The notes beneath the pieces are model-generated. The model saw only the letters and a list, made by a program, of their open reading frames with translations. It had not been told where the DNA came from and ran no database searches. The position numbers and the translations under genes are program-made. DNA of 64,000 nt from Anadara kagoshimensis (Eukaryota; Mollusca; Bivalvia; Arcoida; Arcidae), in contig CM037870.1 of the NCBI GenBank assembly GCA_021292105.1, positions 21,902,424-21,966,423 on the forward strand. Reading direction: 5' to 3'. This document shows positions 43,781-53,566 of the stretch, in pieces. Positions within the stretch are counted from its first letter, which is position 1; the number at the start of each line of letters is the position of its first letter.

Positions 43781-46738
43781 TAATCTGGTAAAAATGAAAT
43801 TGACATGAAATCAGATGGGTAAGAATGGGTCGGTTTTAACCGGCAACTGGCGCATAAAAAGGCTCCAAAAACTTACGGTGGTGTTGGCATTTTAATTAAA
43901 AAACATGTTTTTGATAATTTTGATATACACAGATGTGATAAAACAGTTGACGGTATTTTAGGGTTGCAGTTTAAATGTAAATATACTAATTTATCTATTA
44001 TAGTGTTTGCCTGTTATCCTCCACCCGAAAATTCGCCCTGGGGTAGGGATACATTTTCATTTTACTCTCATTTATTGTCACAAATTTTCATTAATCAAGA
44101 TGTAGATGCCATATTTTTGCTTAGTGATTTTAACTCCAGAATTAGTGATTTAAAAGACTACAATCCGATATTTGATGACATTAGGTCAAGACTTTGTACA
44201 GACAAATGCCGTAACCAACATGGCCAAACATTTATTGTGTTTTTGAATGACAGAAAGTTTTGTGTATTAAATGGTAGATTTGATGAAAAATCAAATATGT
44301 TCACTTCAGTATCTGCAAAAGGTAAAGCAGTGGTTGATTATGTTTGTGTTCCACATGATGTTTTAGATAATTGTATAAATTTTGAAATATTACAGTGTAA
44401 GGATTTAATAGGTAAACTGAATATACAAGGTTTATTAGATAACAGATGTAAATCACCAGATCATGCATTTCTGTTATTTGAGTATCGTTATATATGTACC
44501 CAAAGCATTCCTGGTTCACTTAACGACGATGTTGCAGCTGTTGGAGATGGAATGGATTCAAGATGTTTTGGTAAACGGGAATTCGGTTTAATGAAATGTC
44601 GGATAATTTTATGTGTTCCGAATTAGTTGTAATCGCCATTAATAAAGTTATTCGACAAATTGAGTTGTGTAGAGAACAACAAAATGATATTGATTCGATA
44701 TATACAGAATTTTGTTCAATAGTGTCTAAGGAAATGATTGGCAAAATACCTTCTAGTATAGGTAACAAATGTCGGCGACGATTAAAAAAAACTATAAACC
44801 ATACTGGAATGACGAATTGTCCAAATTGTGGAAAGACATGCACTCTAAAGAACGAATTTTTGTGAAATGTAAAGATGGAAACCAAAGACGCAAAGAACAT
44901 GAACTCTATCGTAATGCGGAAAGGTTATTTGACAAGAAACTGCGATTCCATGAACGGAAATATAAATCTGGTTTAGCACTGAATATAGAAAGATTGTCAA
45001 CGGACAATCCAAAACAATTTTGGAACGAACTAAAGCGACTTGGGCCAGAACGAAAACATTCTATACCGATGGAATGTTATGTCGGTGATGGTAGCATTTC
45101 ACGTGACGAAAATGTTGTATTAGATCATTTGAAGACTGAATTTTCTAATTTATACAATAGTGATACAAAGATTACAAACATCATTTCGAGGACATTATGT
45201 CTGAACCATTGTATAATAGTAATCAGACATTAAAGGCAAATATCTCTATAGAAGAAGTAAAGAAAGCTGTGTTGAACTCAAAATTAGGTAAGGCTTCCGG
45301 AATTGACGATATATATTACGAAGTGTTGAAAAACGAAACGGCGATACGCGCTATTCATAAACTGTTCCAATTGTGTTTCGAATCGGGAAAAGTCCCATCT
45401 CAATGGAAAATGGCAATAATATGCCCAATACCAAAAAGTCGAACTCTTGATCCAATAATCCCGTTAAATTATCGTGATATTAGCTTGATTTCTGTTGTAG
45501 CGAAATTGTACAGTGCGGTTTGGAATGAAAGAATCCAGTCATTCTTAGAAGACGGTAATATAATTGTCGACGAACAAAATGAATTTCGAAGAGATAGAGC
45601 ATGAATCGATCACGTATTTACACTTAACTCAGTTCTTAAGAACCGCAAGTCTACATTTGCAACATTTATTGACTTAAAAAGGGCGTTTGATTGTGTTGAT
45701 CGCGACATGTTACTCTATAAACTACAAAGAAATGGTATAGATGGAAACATGTATAACACATTGAAATGTTTATATAGTGACACTCTATCTTGTGTGCGCG
45801 TCAATGACTATAAAACTGACTGGTTTCCGTGTGTGAAAGGCGTTAGACAAGAAGATAACTTATCACCTACGCTTAAATGACTTAGCAGTTGGAATCAAAG
45901 GCCTACACGAGGGTGTACACTAAGGTGACCAGTAGATAAGTAAACTGTTATATGCAGATGATATTGTATTGCTGTCCGAAAATGAATTTGATATGCAGTC
46001 AATGATAGATTATCTATATGACTGGTGTAATAAATGGAGGTTAATTGTAAATTGTAAAAAATCAAACGTTGTGCATTTCAGAAAAGCAAGACTTGCTAGG
46101 ACTAAACACAGATTTTACCTTGCACCAGATACTTTAGCCTATGTAGACAGTCATAAATATCTTGGCGTGATTTTTCACGAAAAAAAACTTGATTATAACG
46201 TTACTGCGGACACTTTAGCAAATGCCGGGAGAAGAGTACTTGGCTCAGTAATTTCAAAAATACATACTTTCAAAGATATTGGATTTAGCACTTATGAACA
46301 ACTATATAACGCATGTGTTGTTCCTGTATTAGATTACTGTTCTGGGGTATGGGGATACAAGACATTTCATTGTATTGATATGATACAAAATAGGGCGTTG
46401 CGCTATTTTATCGCTGTACATAGATTTGCCCCACTCCTAGCTATTAATGGAAATTTAGGATGGATAATGTCGACACAAAGACGATGGTTAAATATGGCTA
46501 GATTATGGAATAGATTGATTAATATGAATGAAGAAAAACTCACTAAAAACGTTTTTTATATGACGACAATTATTGTTCAAATGGATGGTGTAGTGAAATG
46601 AAGGACGTATTTAATAAAATTGGATTAACTCGGACATTTGAAAACTTCGAAGTATGTAATCTTGATACCGTTAGTGATAATTTATAAAACTATATTGAAA
46701 CTGAATGGCGCGAAAAATGTACAACAGTACCAAAGCTA

Positions 46739-48133
46739 CAGTGCTTACGGCAGTAGCGGATCTCAGTCAGTAGCGGATCATTTTTTAGAATAAAGTAAAT
46801 TTGTTCCATATCATTACGAGAGACCAATAAAACTCGGATATATTTCTGTAAAGCTGGTATTTTTACTTAATTCTACGTTTCATTTGTGTTGATAAACGTC
46901 CTATTTTTTAAATTCTCGGCTTTTTAATGCGAATGTCACAAGCGTCTCAGCGACATGGATGTGATTTCCAAAACCTAACTTTAGATTTGACCAACGTGTT
47001 CAATACCTTCAAAGGTAATTTGAAATGATTACAACAGCTCTTTACACTCGTTAACATGGCTTCTTTCATAACATAAACTCTTTATTGAGCTTTACAAAAA
47101 TAAACCAGTTTATGCAGGGTGCAATTACGGCAATAACGGATCAGCTGCTGTCTACAGGGGACCTCTCGAAAGGCTAAGAAAAATATGGCATGTACCCAGG
47201 CCATGGGACTGTCTGGTGCTTTCAGAAAAATAATAGATTCAGGTGGGTTCAGTTATGCAAAGGCTATTTGGAGAACCAGTGCTTAGCTTTCCTCCATGGC
47301 CAGTACCTCATGAGAAAGATGGGGGCATTGTCATGCCATGCCACTATCTTATTTATCATATAATAAGACCACATCAATGGGCATTTTAAAGTAGCCATAA
47401 TTGTCATACTTGAAGGATAATCTGTATGAGATTAGAATATTTGAATAAATACATTAATATCCAACCCTATATTTTATCTTTAAAACAATTAAAGTTTTAT
47501 TCCGTTCTATATTTTTGTCTGGTAACAATTTTGGACCTATGGTGTACAGTGTACAATACCAATAAGTATCATTGTATGCATATACTGTTCTTGTCAAAAT
47601 AAAATCTTCATGGACAAGAGTATGTTATAATATTTATAACTTATAAGGTACAGTTATTTTATTTTATTTCCTTCGCCATTTACTGCTTTTATAATTCAGT
47701 ATTCAAGACAATGTTGATCGACTTAATTTATTAGGGACATTGCGATGATTTGTTTTTTGTTATTTATTTTAATCATGACATTTATTGATATTACAATTAA
47801 AACTCTTTAATATTGTTTCATGATTTGTAATTTTTGCAATTGAATGATGGAAACTCAAACTAATCATGTTTTGAGTTAATCGCCTATCGTTTTCTTGACA
47901 CTAGGTGGCGCGATCCGCTACCCACAAATTGATTCGTTACTGACGTAAATACATGGGATACAAAACGCGTGGATTGCCCATATTTATAGTCGGGCGATTT
48001 TTATTATCTAATGATAAATTGAAAGAGTGGAGAAATGTCAATTGATAGTACCAAAAAATTACAATCGGCAGCGATGTTTTTCTCGGAGAGCAGTGAATAT
48101 TGCACTAATGATCCGCTACTGCCGTAAGCACTG
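46739..48133. mobile_element. TA-flanked nonautonomous element, 1.4 kb
   Basis: Inverted termini CAGTGCTTACGGCAGTAGCG then GATC match over 24 bases, with TA on both flanks (46737-46738 and 48134-48135). Copies of CAGTAGCGGATC follow at 46770 near the left terminus. The interior is AT-rich and has no transposase. It interrupts the LINE ORF2 between the RT and the C-terminal zinc ribbon. Confidence 0.75.
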
Positions 48134-48647
48134 TACGAACATATATAATTATACCACTGAACAATATATATTACAAAAACTGGATAAACGGGAACGTTCT
48201 ATGATGGCGCGTTGCGTTGCGGTATTTTGCCACTCTGAATTGAAACTGGACGGTACAGAAATGAGTCTATAGATGAGCGATTATGTGTGTGTTGTGATAA
48301 GAATGAAATCGAAATTGAATCCTATTTCTTACTTCACTGTCCAGCATATGATGACATTAGAAAAACTTTTCTACAATCAATACTTCTTGGATACACAAAT
48401 AACGACTCAGATACCGATATGTTACACACAATCTTAACTAATTTCCCCAGACAAACGTCAAAATTCATTTTGACAGCTTTCGATATTCGAAAGTCCATAT
48501 TATATGTAAATAGTCATTAATAATATGTTAATATTGTTTTATGGATTTATATTTTTGAGTGACTTACAGGTCCTTTGGGCCGGGTGCTACTTTATGTTAT
48601 TTATTATACTTTACTATTGTATTTGATGCACATGTTACTATAATAAA

Positions 48648-48680
<33 letters not shown>

Positions 48681-48700
48681 ACTTCCTTACTTACTTACTA
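48648..48700 (+). repeat. ACTT microsatellite, LINE 3' tail
   Basis: About ten units of TTAC after AATAAATTAC; such short-repeat tails are usual at the 3' end of CR1/RTE-like LINEs. No target duplication was identified. Confidence 0.6.
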
Positions 48701-48893
48701 GTGTTAGCAATTTTGTCGGTTCACTTTCCGAGGGCCGTCAGTTTTCTCTGTACGCTTTCCTCCACCATTCCGAAACTAACCGTCTCGATATAAGTGAAAG
48801 AATAAAATTTGGGCTATTGAACATTATTACTCCATTTTCTATTATATGTAAAAAATTTAACGGGTGTAATGAATAATGTTTGATACTATACAA
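48701..48893. other. No gene recognised
   Basis: Short single-copy-looking spacer between the LINE tail and the palindrome. Confidence 0.4.
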
Positions 48894-49027
48894 TTATGGA
48901 CTTTTTAGTGGTTGTATATGGTGTGATATTCACCGGAAAAATAAATATTGATCGAGGCGACAGCCGAGGTCAATATTTATTTTTCCGGTGAATATCACAC
49001 CATATACAACCACTAAAAAGTCCATAA
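48894..49027. repeat. Foldback palindrome 4, near-perfect
   Basis: The 58-60 bp arms, TTATGGACTTTTTAGTGGTT outermost and CACCGGAAAAATAAATATTG near the centre, match their inverse complement almost base for base. The centre is GATCGAGGCGACAGCCGAGG then TC, a GC-rich hub like the CTCGGCAAGCC loop of the other foldbacks read in reverse. The lack of divergence between arms suggests recent origin or ongoing arm-to-arm copying. Confidence 0.95.
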
Positions 49028-49796
49028 CTGTTTTATTATATAATTTAGCCACTGTGGCACTTCGGTTGACAATGTTTTATCAAACCTTGACCAGGCAATC
49101 TAACTATTTTACCGATGTTAGATTTCCGTCCACCCTGGTTGATCACACTAAAATTATCCCGCATTAGTTAGCTCAATCTGACTTTTTAAGTCTGAGTCTA
49201 TGAAAAAATAAATGACATTACGGATGAGACACAATCAATTACACATTACATTGTAAATTGATAATGCCATAACGTCAACGTTCTATGAAAAAAATAACAA
49301 GACACAATCACTTGCGTACACTTAATTGATGACGTTCTAATCATTTTACCGAGAACGTCAACAAAAATCGATGACGTACACCGAATTTAATATTCACTGG
49401 AAAATCCGTGGTATTAGATGTGAGATCCAATGGTCACGTGTTACCGTTTTAGCCAATCATAAAGATGCAATTTATTAATTATATAATAAAGAGTTTTATG
49501 TATAAAGGTGATTTGTTTAAAATACTGTGTGACGCTAGAGAACGCCTAGCCACTTGCTAGTGTCAAAGTGTACACAGCTGCAAGGTATCAAAATAAATAA
49601 ATAAAATAAAACTCTCTTCTCTTCGTTCAACTGCAAAAAGAGCACATGTTTTGATTCAGACACTGACAGTCATAACAAGACTCAAAGTAAAAGGCGAAAC
49701 AACTAACATATAAACTGAACTAAGTGTAATATAATTACAAAACGCCGGGAAAATTTTAATTACCAGCCTGTCTACAGGCTGTAGTGAATTGTTTAT
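49028..49796. other. No gene recognised
   Basis: AT-rich sequence. A stretch near 49390-49500 repeats the idea of the foldback words (TATTCACTGGAAAATC, AATTTATTAATTATATAATAAA) and may be a related, diverged end. Confidence 0.4.
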
Positions 49797-51475
49797 TGCA
49801 ATACTTACATCTTTGACCAGACTGCCGAGCGATTCTCGCCGGCATGTCATCACAAAATTGCTGATATTTTCTCTTTGCGTATAATTTAAATATATGTCTT
49901 GTTGCAAGTGTGTATGGGGCTATTTTAATCTATATTGTACTGGATGATACAGGCTTAGAACGATAGTAGCAATATTTTGGTTAAAATATGACATAATTTA
50001 CGCATCTGCTTCGATAGACTGAAACTGATCCGAAGTGTTTGAAGAAATGGCTGGTTCATTTAAGTGGTTAAAGACACTGGAGGATGCGTTAGAGTGTCTT
50101 TTGTTCCGTGGGGTACATGGTACAGAAGGGAACAATCTAGAGGATTAGTGACGAATTCATTCGGAACATCCTCTGGATGTGAAATGATAAAGGCGACAAC
50201 TTTCTCATTTTTTGCCGCGTAATTACAGCACTTTGGAGAAGGTTGAGAAAGCTTCATACGATTTTGATAAAACTTTCAGAGGTTATGGAGTCTGATGCGA
50301 TCTAGCTGTCTAAATTGCTGATTTTTTTTGGGGAAAAGTCCGGATCGTACTTATTTTTTGAGTCAAAAATGCACAAAATGGATTTTTCAGAAAACAATTA
50401 CGTTTAACGCACTCCTGTTCAATAACCGTTCAATGTACGAAAAAGTCGTCCATTGACCGAAAAAAGTTTAAGATCTGACGGAAAAGACGGGTTTTTTTTT
50501 ATATTTTTCCTATCTTGCACATAAAATCCACAAAAACTGTTTAAAGTCGACCCTATCATCCAAAATAAATTTAACGTACCGTTTTGAATTCGTACCCATG
50601 ATAAAGTAACCAATTCTTTACCAAATTATTAATAGGTTTGGCACTAATCCGTTAGGTCTGTGTTAAACTTTTGAGTGGCAAGTTCTGTGGATGAGCTCTA
50701 CTAATAGAACTCCTCTAGGTTGTTCCATTCTTTCCCGTGAAACCCCTAAAGGTGTCGCCAAACTATATGTAGTAGAAATCCTCTAGATTGTTCCATTCTT
50801 TCCCGCGAAACCCCTAAAGGTGTCGCCACACTAGTAAAGAATGGAACAATCTAGAGGATTAGTGACGAATTCATTCGGAACATCCTCTGGATGTGAAATG
50901 ATAAAGGCGACAACTTTCTCATTTTTTGCCGCGTATTACAGCACTTTGGGGAAGGTTAAGATAGCTTCATACGACTTTGATAAAACTTTCAGAGCTTTTG
51001 GAGTCTAGTGTGATCTAGCTATCTAAATTGCTGATTTTTTTTTTTTTTTGGGAAAAGTCCGGATTATACTTATTTTTTGGGTCAAAAATGCAAAAAATGG
51101 ATTTTTCAGAAAACAATTACGTTTAACGCATTCCTGTTCAATAACCGTTCATTGTACGAAAAAGTCGTCCATTGACCGAAAAAAGTTTAAGACCTGACGG
51201 AAAAGACCAAATTATTGGTAGGTTTGGCACTTATCCGTTAGGTCTGTGTTAAACTTTTGAGTGGCAAGTTCTGTGGATGAGCTCTACTAATAGAAATCCT
51301 CTAGATTGCACCATTCTTTCCCGCAAAACCCCTAAAGGTGTCGCCACACTAGTAATTTGCATGCTTCAACTTACCTCGTGTTTGGATTTGAAGCGAGGCT
51401 GTGCTATTCTATCATACAATAAATGCGAGTCACATGGGCGCTTAAAGCGGTTTTATCTTTGAAGGATTGTGCACG
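49797..51475 (-). repeat. Inverted-duplicate segment B
   Basis: The inverted copy of 37680-38180, split by about 1.2 kb of Helitron-like sequence. On the minus strand, exon-like TPCTIL...KRPCDSHLLYDRIAQP RFKSKHE (with an in-frame stop near its start) is followed by GAG/GTAAGT near 51375, and the second block by GAT/GTAAGT near 49808. A one-base difference in the second block changes its frame compared with segment A. The preserved donors suggest derivation from spliced DNA. Confidence 0.5.
50123..51351 (+). mobile_element. Two Helitron-like nonautonomous units in tandem
   Basis: Units at 50123-50833 and 50837-51351 share AGAA(G/T)GGAACAATCTAGAG near the start and end in GGTGTCGCCACACTA. GTA flanks each unit. 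Just before the end lies a hairpin, GCGAAACC-CCTAAA-GGTGTCGC, 7 of 8 bases pairing, followed by CACACTAG: a short GC-rich hairpin then CTAG is the 3' signature of Helitrons. The 5' end does not start with TC, so a helentron or another 3-bp duplicating element is also possible. Unit 1 has about 130 bp missing from unit 2. Confidence 0.5.
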
Positions 51476-51940
51476 GTGTTACAGGGATCGAAATCGCTAT
51501 TGACCGAATATTTTTGGGGACAAGGGAGAAAATCACTAGTGACCTTTTATAACCCCATATTAGGTCACTAATTGACCAATGGGAATAAAGGATTTTTAAC
51601 TGAGGTGGAATATTAACAAAATCAACATAAACAGAGTTATCTGACAGAAAATTAAGGTTTCTACTTTTATTGTTGAACATGTGCCCGTTCGTCTTTATTT
51701 AAATCTTAGATAATGGCTTGCGTCCCCGTTAACAGTACTGCTGCCACATTTTTAAGACATACACTTGAAGCCTACTTTTATTATTTTATAGACGGTTGGA
51801 TAGTCTTATTTGTAAGGACCGTGTTTGCAAATCCATTTCAATATGAAACCAAAACTTAAAAGATCTTTAAAAATAAATAATTGAAAAAAAATTGTTTTTA
51901 AAATGACGTAACGACATAAAGATGCATCCACTCAAAAATT
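51476..51940. other. No gene recognised
   Basis: Unique-looking AT-rich sequence downstream of the host gene on the minus strand, where its 3' UTR or next exon could lie. Confidence 0.4.
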
Positions 51941-52369
51941 TTACTCACTGAATCTACTGTCGTCCTCGTCGTCGCTGTCATCCCAAAAATTTCTGCGTTG
52001 ACGAGATATTATTTGCCATCTATTATCATCATTATTGTCCGAACGAAATCTCCGTCTGCTATCATCACTATCACCTATACGAAATCTGCGTTGCCCAAAT
52101 CTCCAACTATCGTCGTCGCTATCGTCATTTGACCAAATGTTTCTTTGTCCTCCGAAAGTTCTCTGTTGCCTTCCCCATGATCTTATCCGCCAGCTGTCAT
52201 CATCATCGTCATCGTCTGTGAGAAAGGTGCGACGCCTTGTTTGAAGCCATCCTGTATTTCTAGGAGCAAAGTTATTAAAATCATTCCATCCACCTGACCA
52301 AAACTGCGCGTCAGTTAATATGAAAAATATTGATAAAAGGAGAATAATTATTTCCACTAAATTGGTCAT
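51941..52369 (-). CDS. Secreted Asp/Arg/Trp-rich repeat protein
   Basis: A 142-residue protein from the ATG at 52369-52367, chosen because a signal peptide begins there at once: MTNLVEIIILLLSIFFILTD with a likely cut after Ala21. The mature part starts QFWSGGWNDFNNF and then holds about five loose modules of R-R/Q-x-F/W, then D-rich, then SWR/RR (TDDDDDDDSWRIRSWGRQ; SNDDSDDDSWRFGQRR; DSDDSRRRFR; NNDDNRWQIISRQ; DDSDDEDDSRFSE). It has no Cys, so no disulphides. Acidic and basic patches alternate. The last codon, GAG TAA, overlaps a splice donor CA/GTGAGT, so the coding could continue in another exon. I do not recognise a family; shell-matrix, secreted or host-defence peptides are possible. Confidence 0.7.
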   Translation of the reverse strand: MTNLVEIIILLLSIFFILTDAQFWSGGWNDFNNFAPRNTGWLQTRRRTFLTDDDDDDDSWRIRSWGRQQRTFGGQRNIWSNDDSDDDSWRFGQRRFRIGDSDDSRRRFRSDNNDDNRWQIISRQRRNFWDDSDDEDDSRFSE

Positions 52370-52444
52370 TTTTGTAGATATTTGCCAACCGGTGCCTTTC
52401 TGATGTAACAACTAAGTTTGTGCAGATAAGAACATGAAAGGTCG

Positions 52445-52452
52445 TTTTATAG
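52445..52452 (-). promoter_or_regulatory. TATA box of the secreted-protein gene
   Basis: CTATAAAA on the minus strand about 80 bp upstream of the start codon at 52369. A transcription start near 52420 would leave a 5' UTR of about 50 bases. The position fits and supports a real gene. Confidence 0.6.
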
Positions 52453-52744
52453 TTTCGGGACTAAAGTTATAGACGTGATTGATAGGTCATTGATGTATTG
52501 ACGATATCATTGTCGTCTTTTGTCACTACGCATAAAGGTAGACATTAAACGTAAATAAATACAAATATAGACCATTCGAAGGTTAAAGAGTCATGACTAA
52601 GGAATAAATTATCATGTAAAGAATGGTTTTTACCATAATTCTTATTATTATTGTTATACTGAAAAATTTGAGGTTTTTTTACGAAAGCCAATTAGGCTCA
52701 TGAGTTAAAAAAAAATTAAAAGGCGTAATAACGCGAAATGGTTT
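52453..52744. other. Upstream spacer
   Basis: No other gene is recognised; it may hold further control sites of the secreted-protein gene. Confidence 0.35.
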
Positions 52745-52949
52745 ATTCATGATTGTCCCTTTTTTGAAAATCCAGGTAAGAATTTGGTTAAAAAAGAGGG
52801 ACAATCATGAATTCAACCCAAATAGGGAACAATAGGTCTTAAGTTAAGCTTGGGGTATGGTTTATTCAAGAAAAGAAGGTAAAAGAAGACTTAAAAATAT
52901 ATATTACATTATCAAAGTTTTATTTATTAAATTCATTCATAAATTAAAC
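52745..52949. repeat. Second copy of the 35.4 kb repeat, inverted
   Basis: The inverse complement of 35385-35589, with the palindrome-bounded 68-bp end (ATTCATGATTGTCCC to GGGACAATCATGAAT) at 52745-52812. The loop sequences differ between the copies by several bases, so the copies are not recent. Confidence 0.7.
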
Positions 52950-53339
52950 GTTAGAACGCCTTTTAATTCGCGTAATTAAGCCTTTATTTCGCGTTATTAC
53001 GCCTTTTAATTCTTTTTATCCATGACCTAATAAGCTTTCGTATTTTTTTTAAACAAGTACACGTAAAAGATAAATTATTATTTTCCTACATAGATAGGTA
53101 AAAAAAGAATGAGTGAAGGGAGAAAGATGATAAGGATAAGAGATGAATAAATAATTTAATAAATTTAATGAAAATTGTAAGTTTCTAATCGAAGTTAAAC
53201 AAAAAATTTTAGTAAATAAAATTATCAAAAACTAGAGACAAAGATATAACATATGTTATCCATTCATAAATCACCATAAACGCAATCGTTTTGTCGGCAT
53301 CTGTTTAGTTTCCGTCTTAATTTTGCATTGTAATGTACT
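52950..53339. other. No gene recognised
   Basis: AT-rich spacer. Confidence 0.4.
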
Positions 53340-53505
53340 ATTTTATTTATAGAAATAAATATAATAATAATAACATAATAATAAACTTTATTTCGAAAGT
53401 TTTACAACTTATAGGATATATAAATAATAATAATAATGAAATACATGAGTACATACAGATAGGCAGTGGTACAATAATAATAATAATAATAATAATAATA
53501 ACTAG
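53340..53505 (-). mobile_element. LINE 3' end with ATT tail
   Basis: On the minus strand a 3' UTR-like stretch (TGTACTCATGTATTTCATTA) is followed by AATAAAG and TTATTATTA, a polyadenylation-like signal next to a short-repeat tail, as in CR1-like LINEs. The plus strand carries CAGTGGTACAATAATAAT here and again near 55826, so both mark ends of the same LINE family. Confidence 0.5.
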
Positions 53506-53510
53506 AAATT

Positions 53511-53566
53511 GTAACTGGGATACCAGTTACGTATGATTCCCCACCATCCATAAATAATTTATGGCA
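53511..53566. repeat. Three short hairpins in a row
   Basis: GTAACTGG-GATA-CCAGTTAC (53511-53530) and CCATAAATAATTTATGG (from 53550) are perfect dyads; between them is TATGATTCCCCACC, which is half of a perfect 34-bp palindrome present at 55762-55795. Confidence 0.6.

Larger units (their letters stand above)
40927..43782. mobile_element. Composite insertion in the LINE endonuclease
   Basis: The endonuclease reading stops at 40926 and resumes about 43783. Between lie two direct copies of about 48 bp (CTCGTACCTCGGACAGAAAA then CACGCGCACACCAGTGCTA, at 40928 and 41323), a foldback, a TA-flanked element with a SINE, and a second foldback. The order of insertion can be partly read: the TA-flanked element sits in the second 48-bp copy. 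Confidence 0.7.
40814..48520 (+). pseudogene. LINE ORF2: endonuclease, reverse transcriptase, zinc ribbon
   Basis: The endonuclease begins LKFAHINVGGWTDSNKQLRK and DADVIGICETHF at 40814-40926. After an inserted block it resumes KAPKTYGGVGILIKKHVFDN, shows FLLSDFNSRISD and then SAKGKAVVDYVCVPHD (43860-44370). The RT region has GKASGIDDIYYEVLKN, PIPKS and NYRDISLIS near 45240-45500, a FIDLKRAFDCVD motif near 45665 and YADD at 45951-45962. After the second insertion the C-terminus reads CVCCDKNEIEIESYFLLHCP, a CCHC-type zinc ribbon. Visible damage: a TGA at 45602-45604, a gap of roughly ten bases near 45880 in the -NDLAVGIK- region, and frame changes near 44520-44800. The gene is not functional. 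Confidence 0.8.
39735..48700 (+). mobile_element. LINE (non-LTR retrotransposon) with two insertions
   Basis: ORF1 (39920-40786), ORF2 with an AP endonuclease, reverse transcriptase and C-terminal zinc-ribbon (40814-48520), and a 3' region ending in an ACTT repeat at about 48648-48700 form one plus-strand LINE. Two later insertions interrupt it, 40927-43782 and 46739-48133. Without them the element would be near 4.7 kb, normal for a LINE. The 5' start near 39735 is a guess. The clade is uncertain: the endonuclease and RT look like the CR1/Jockey group. Confidence 0.8.
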
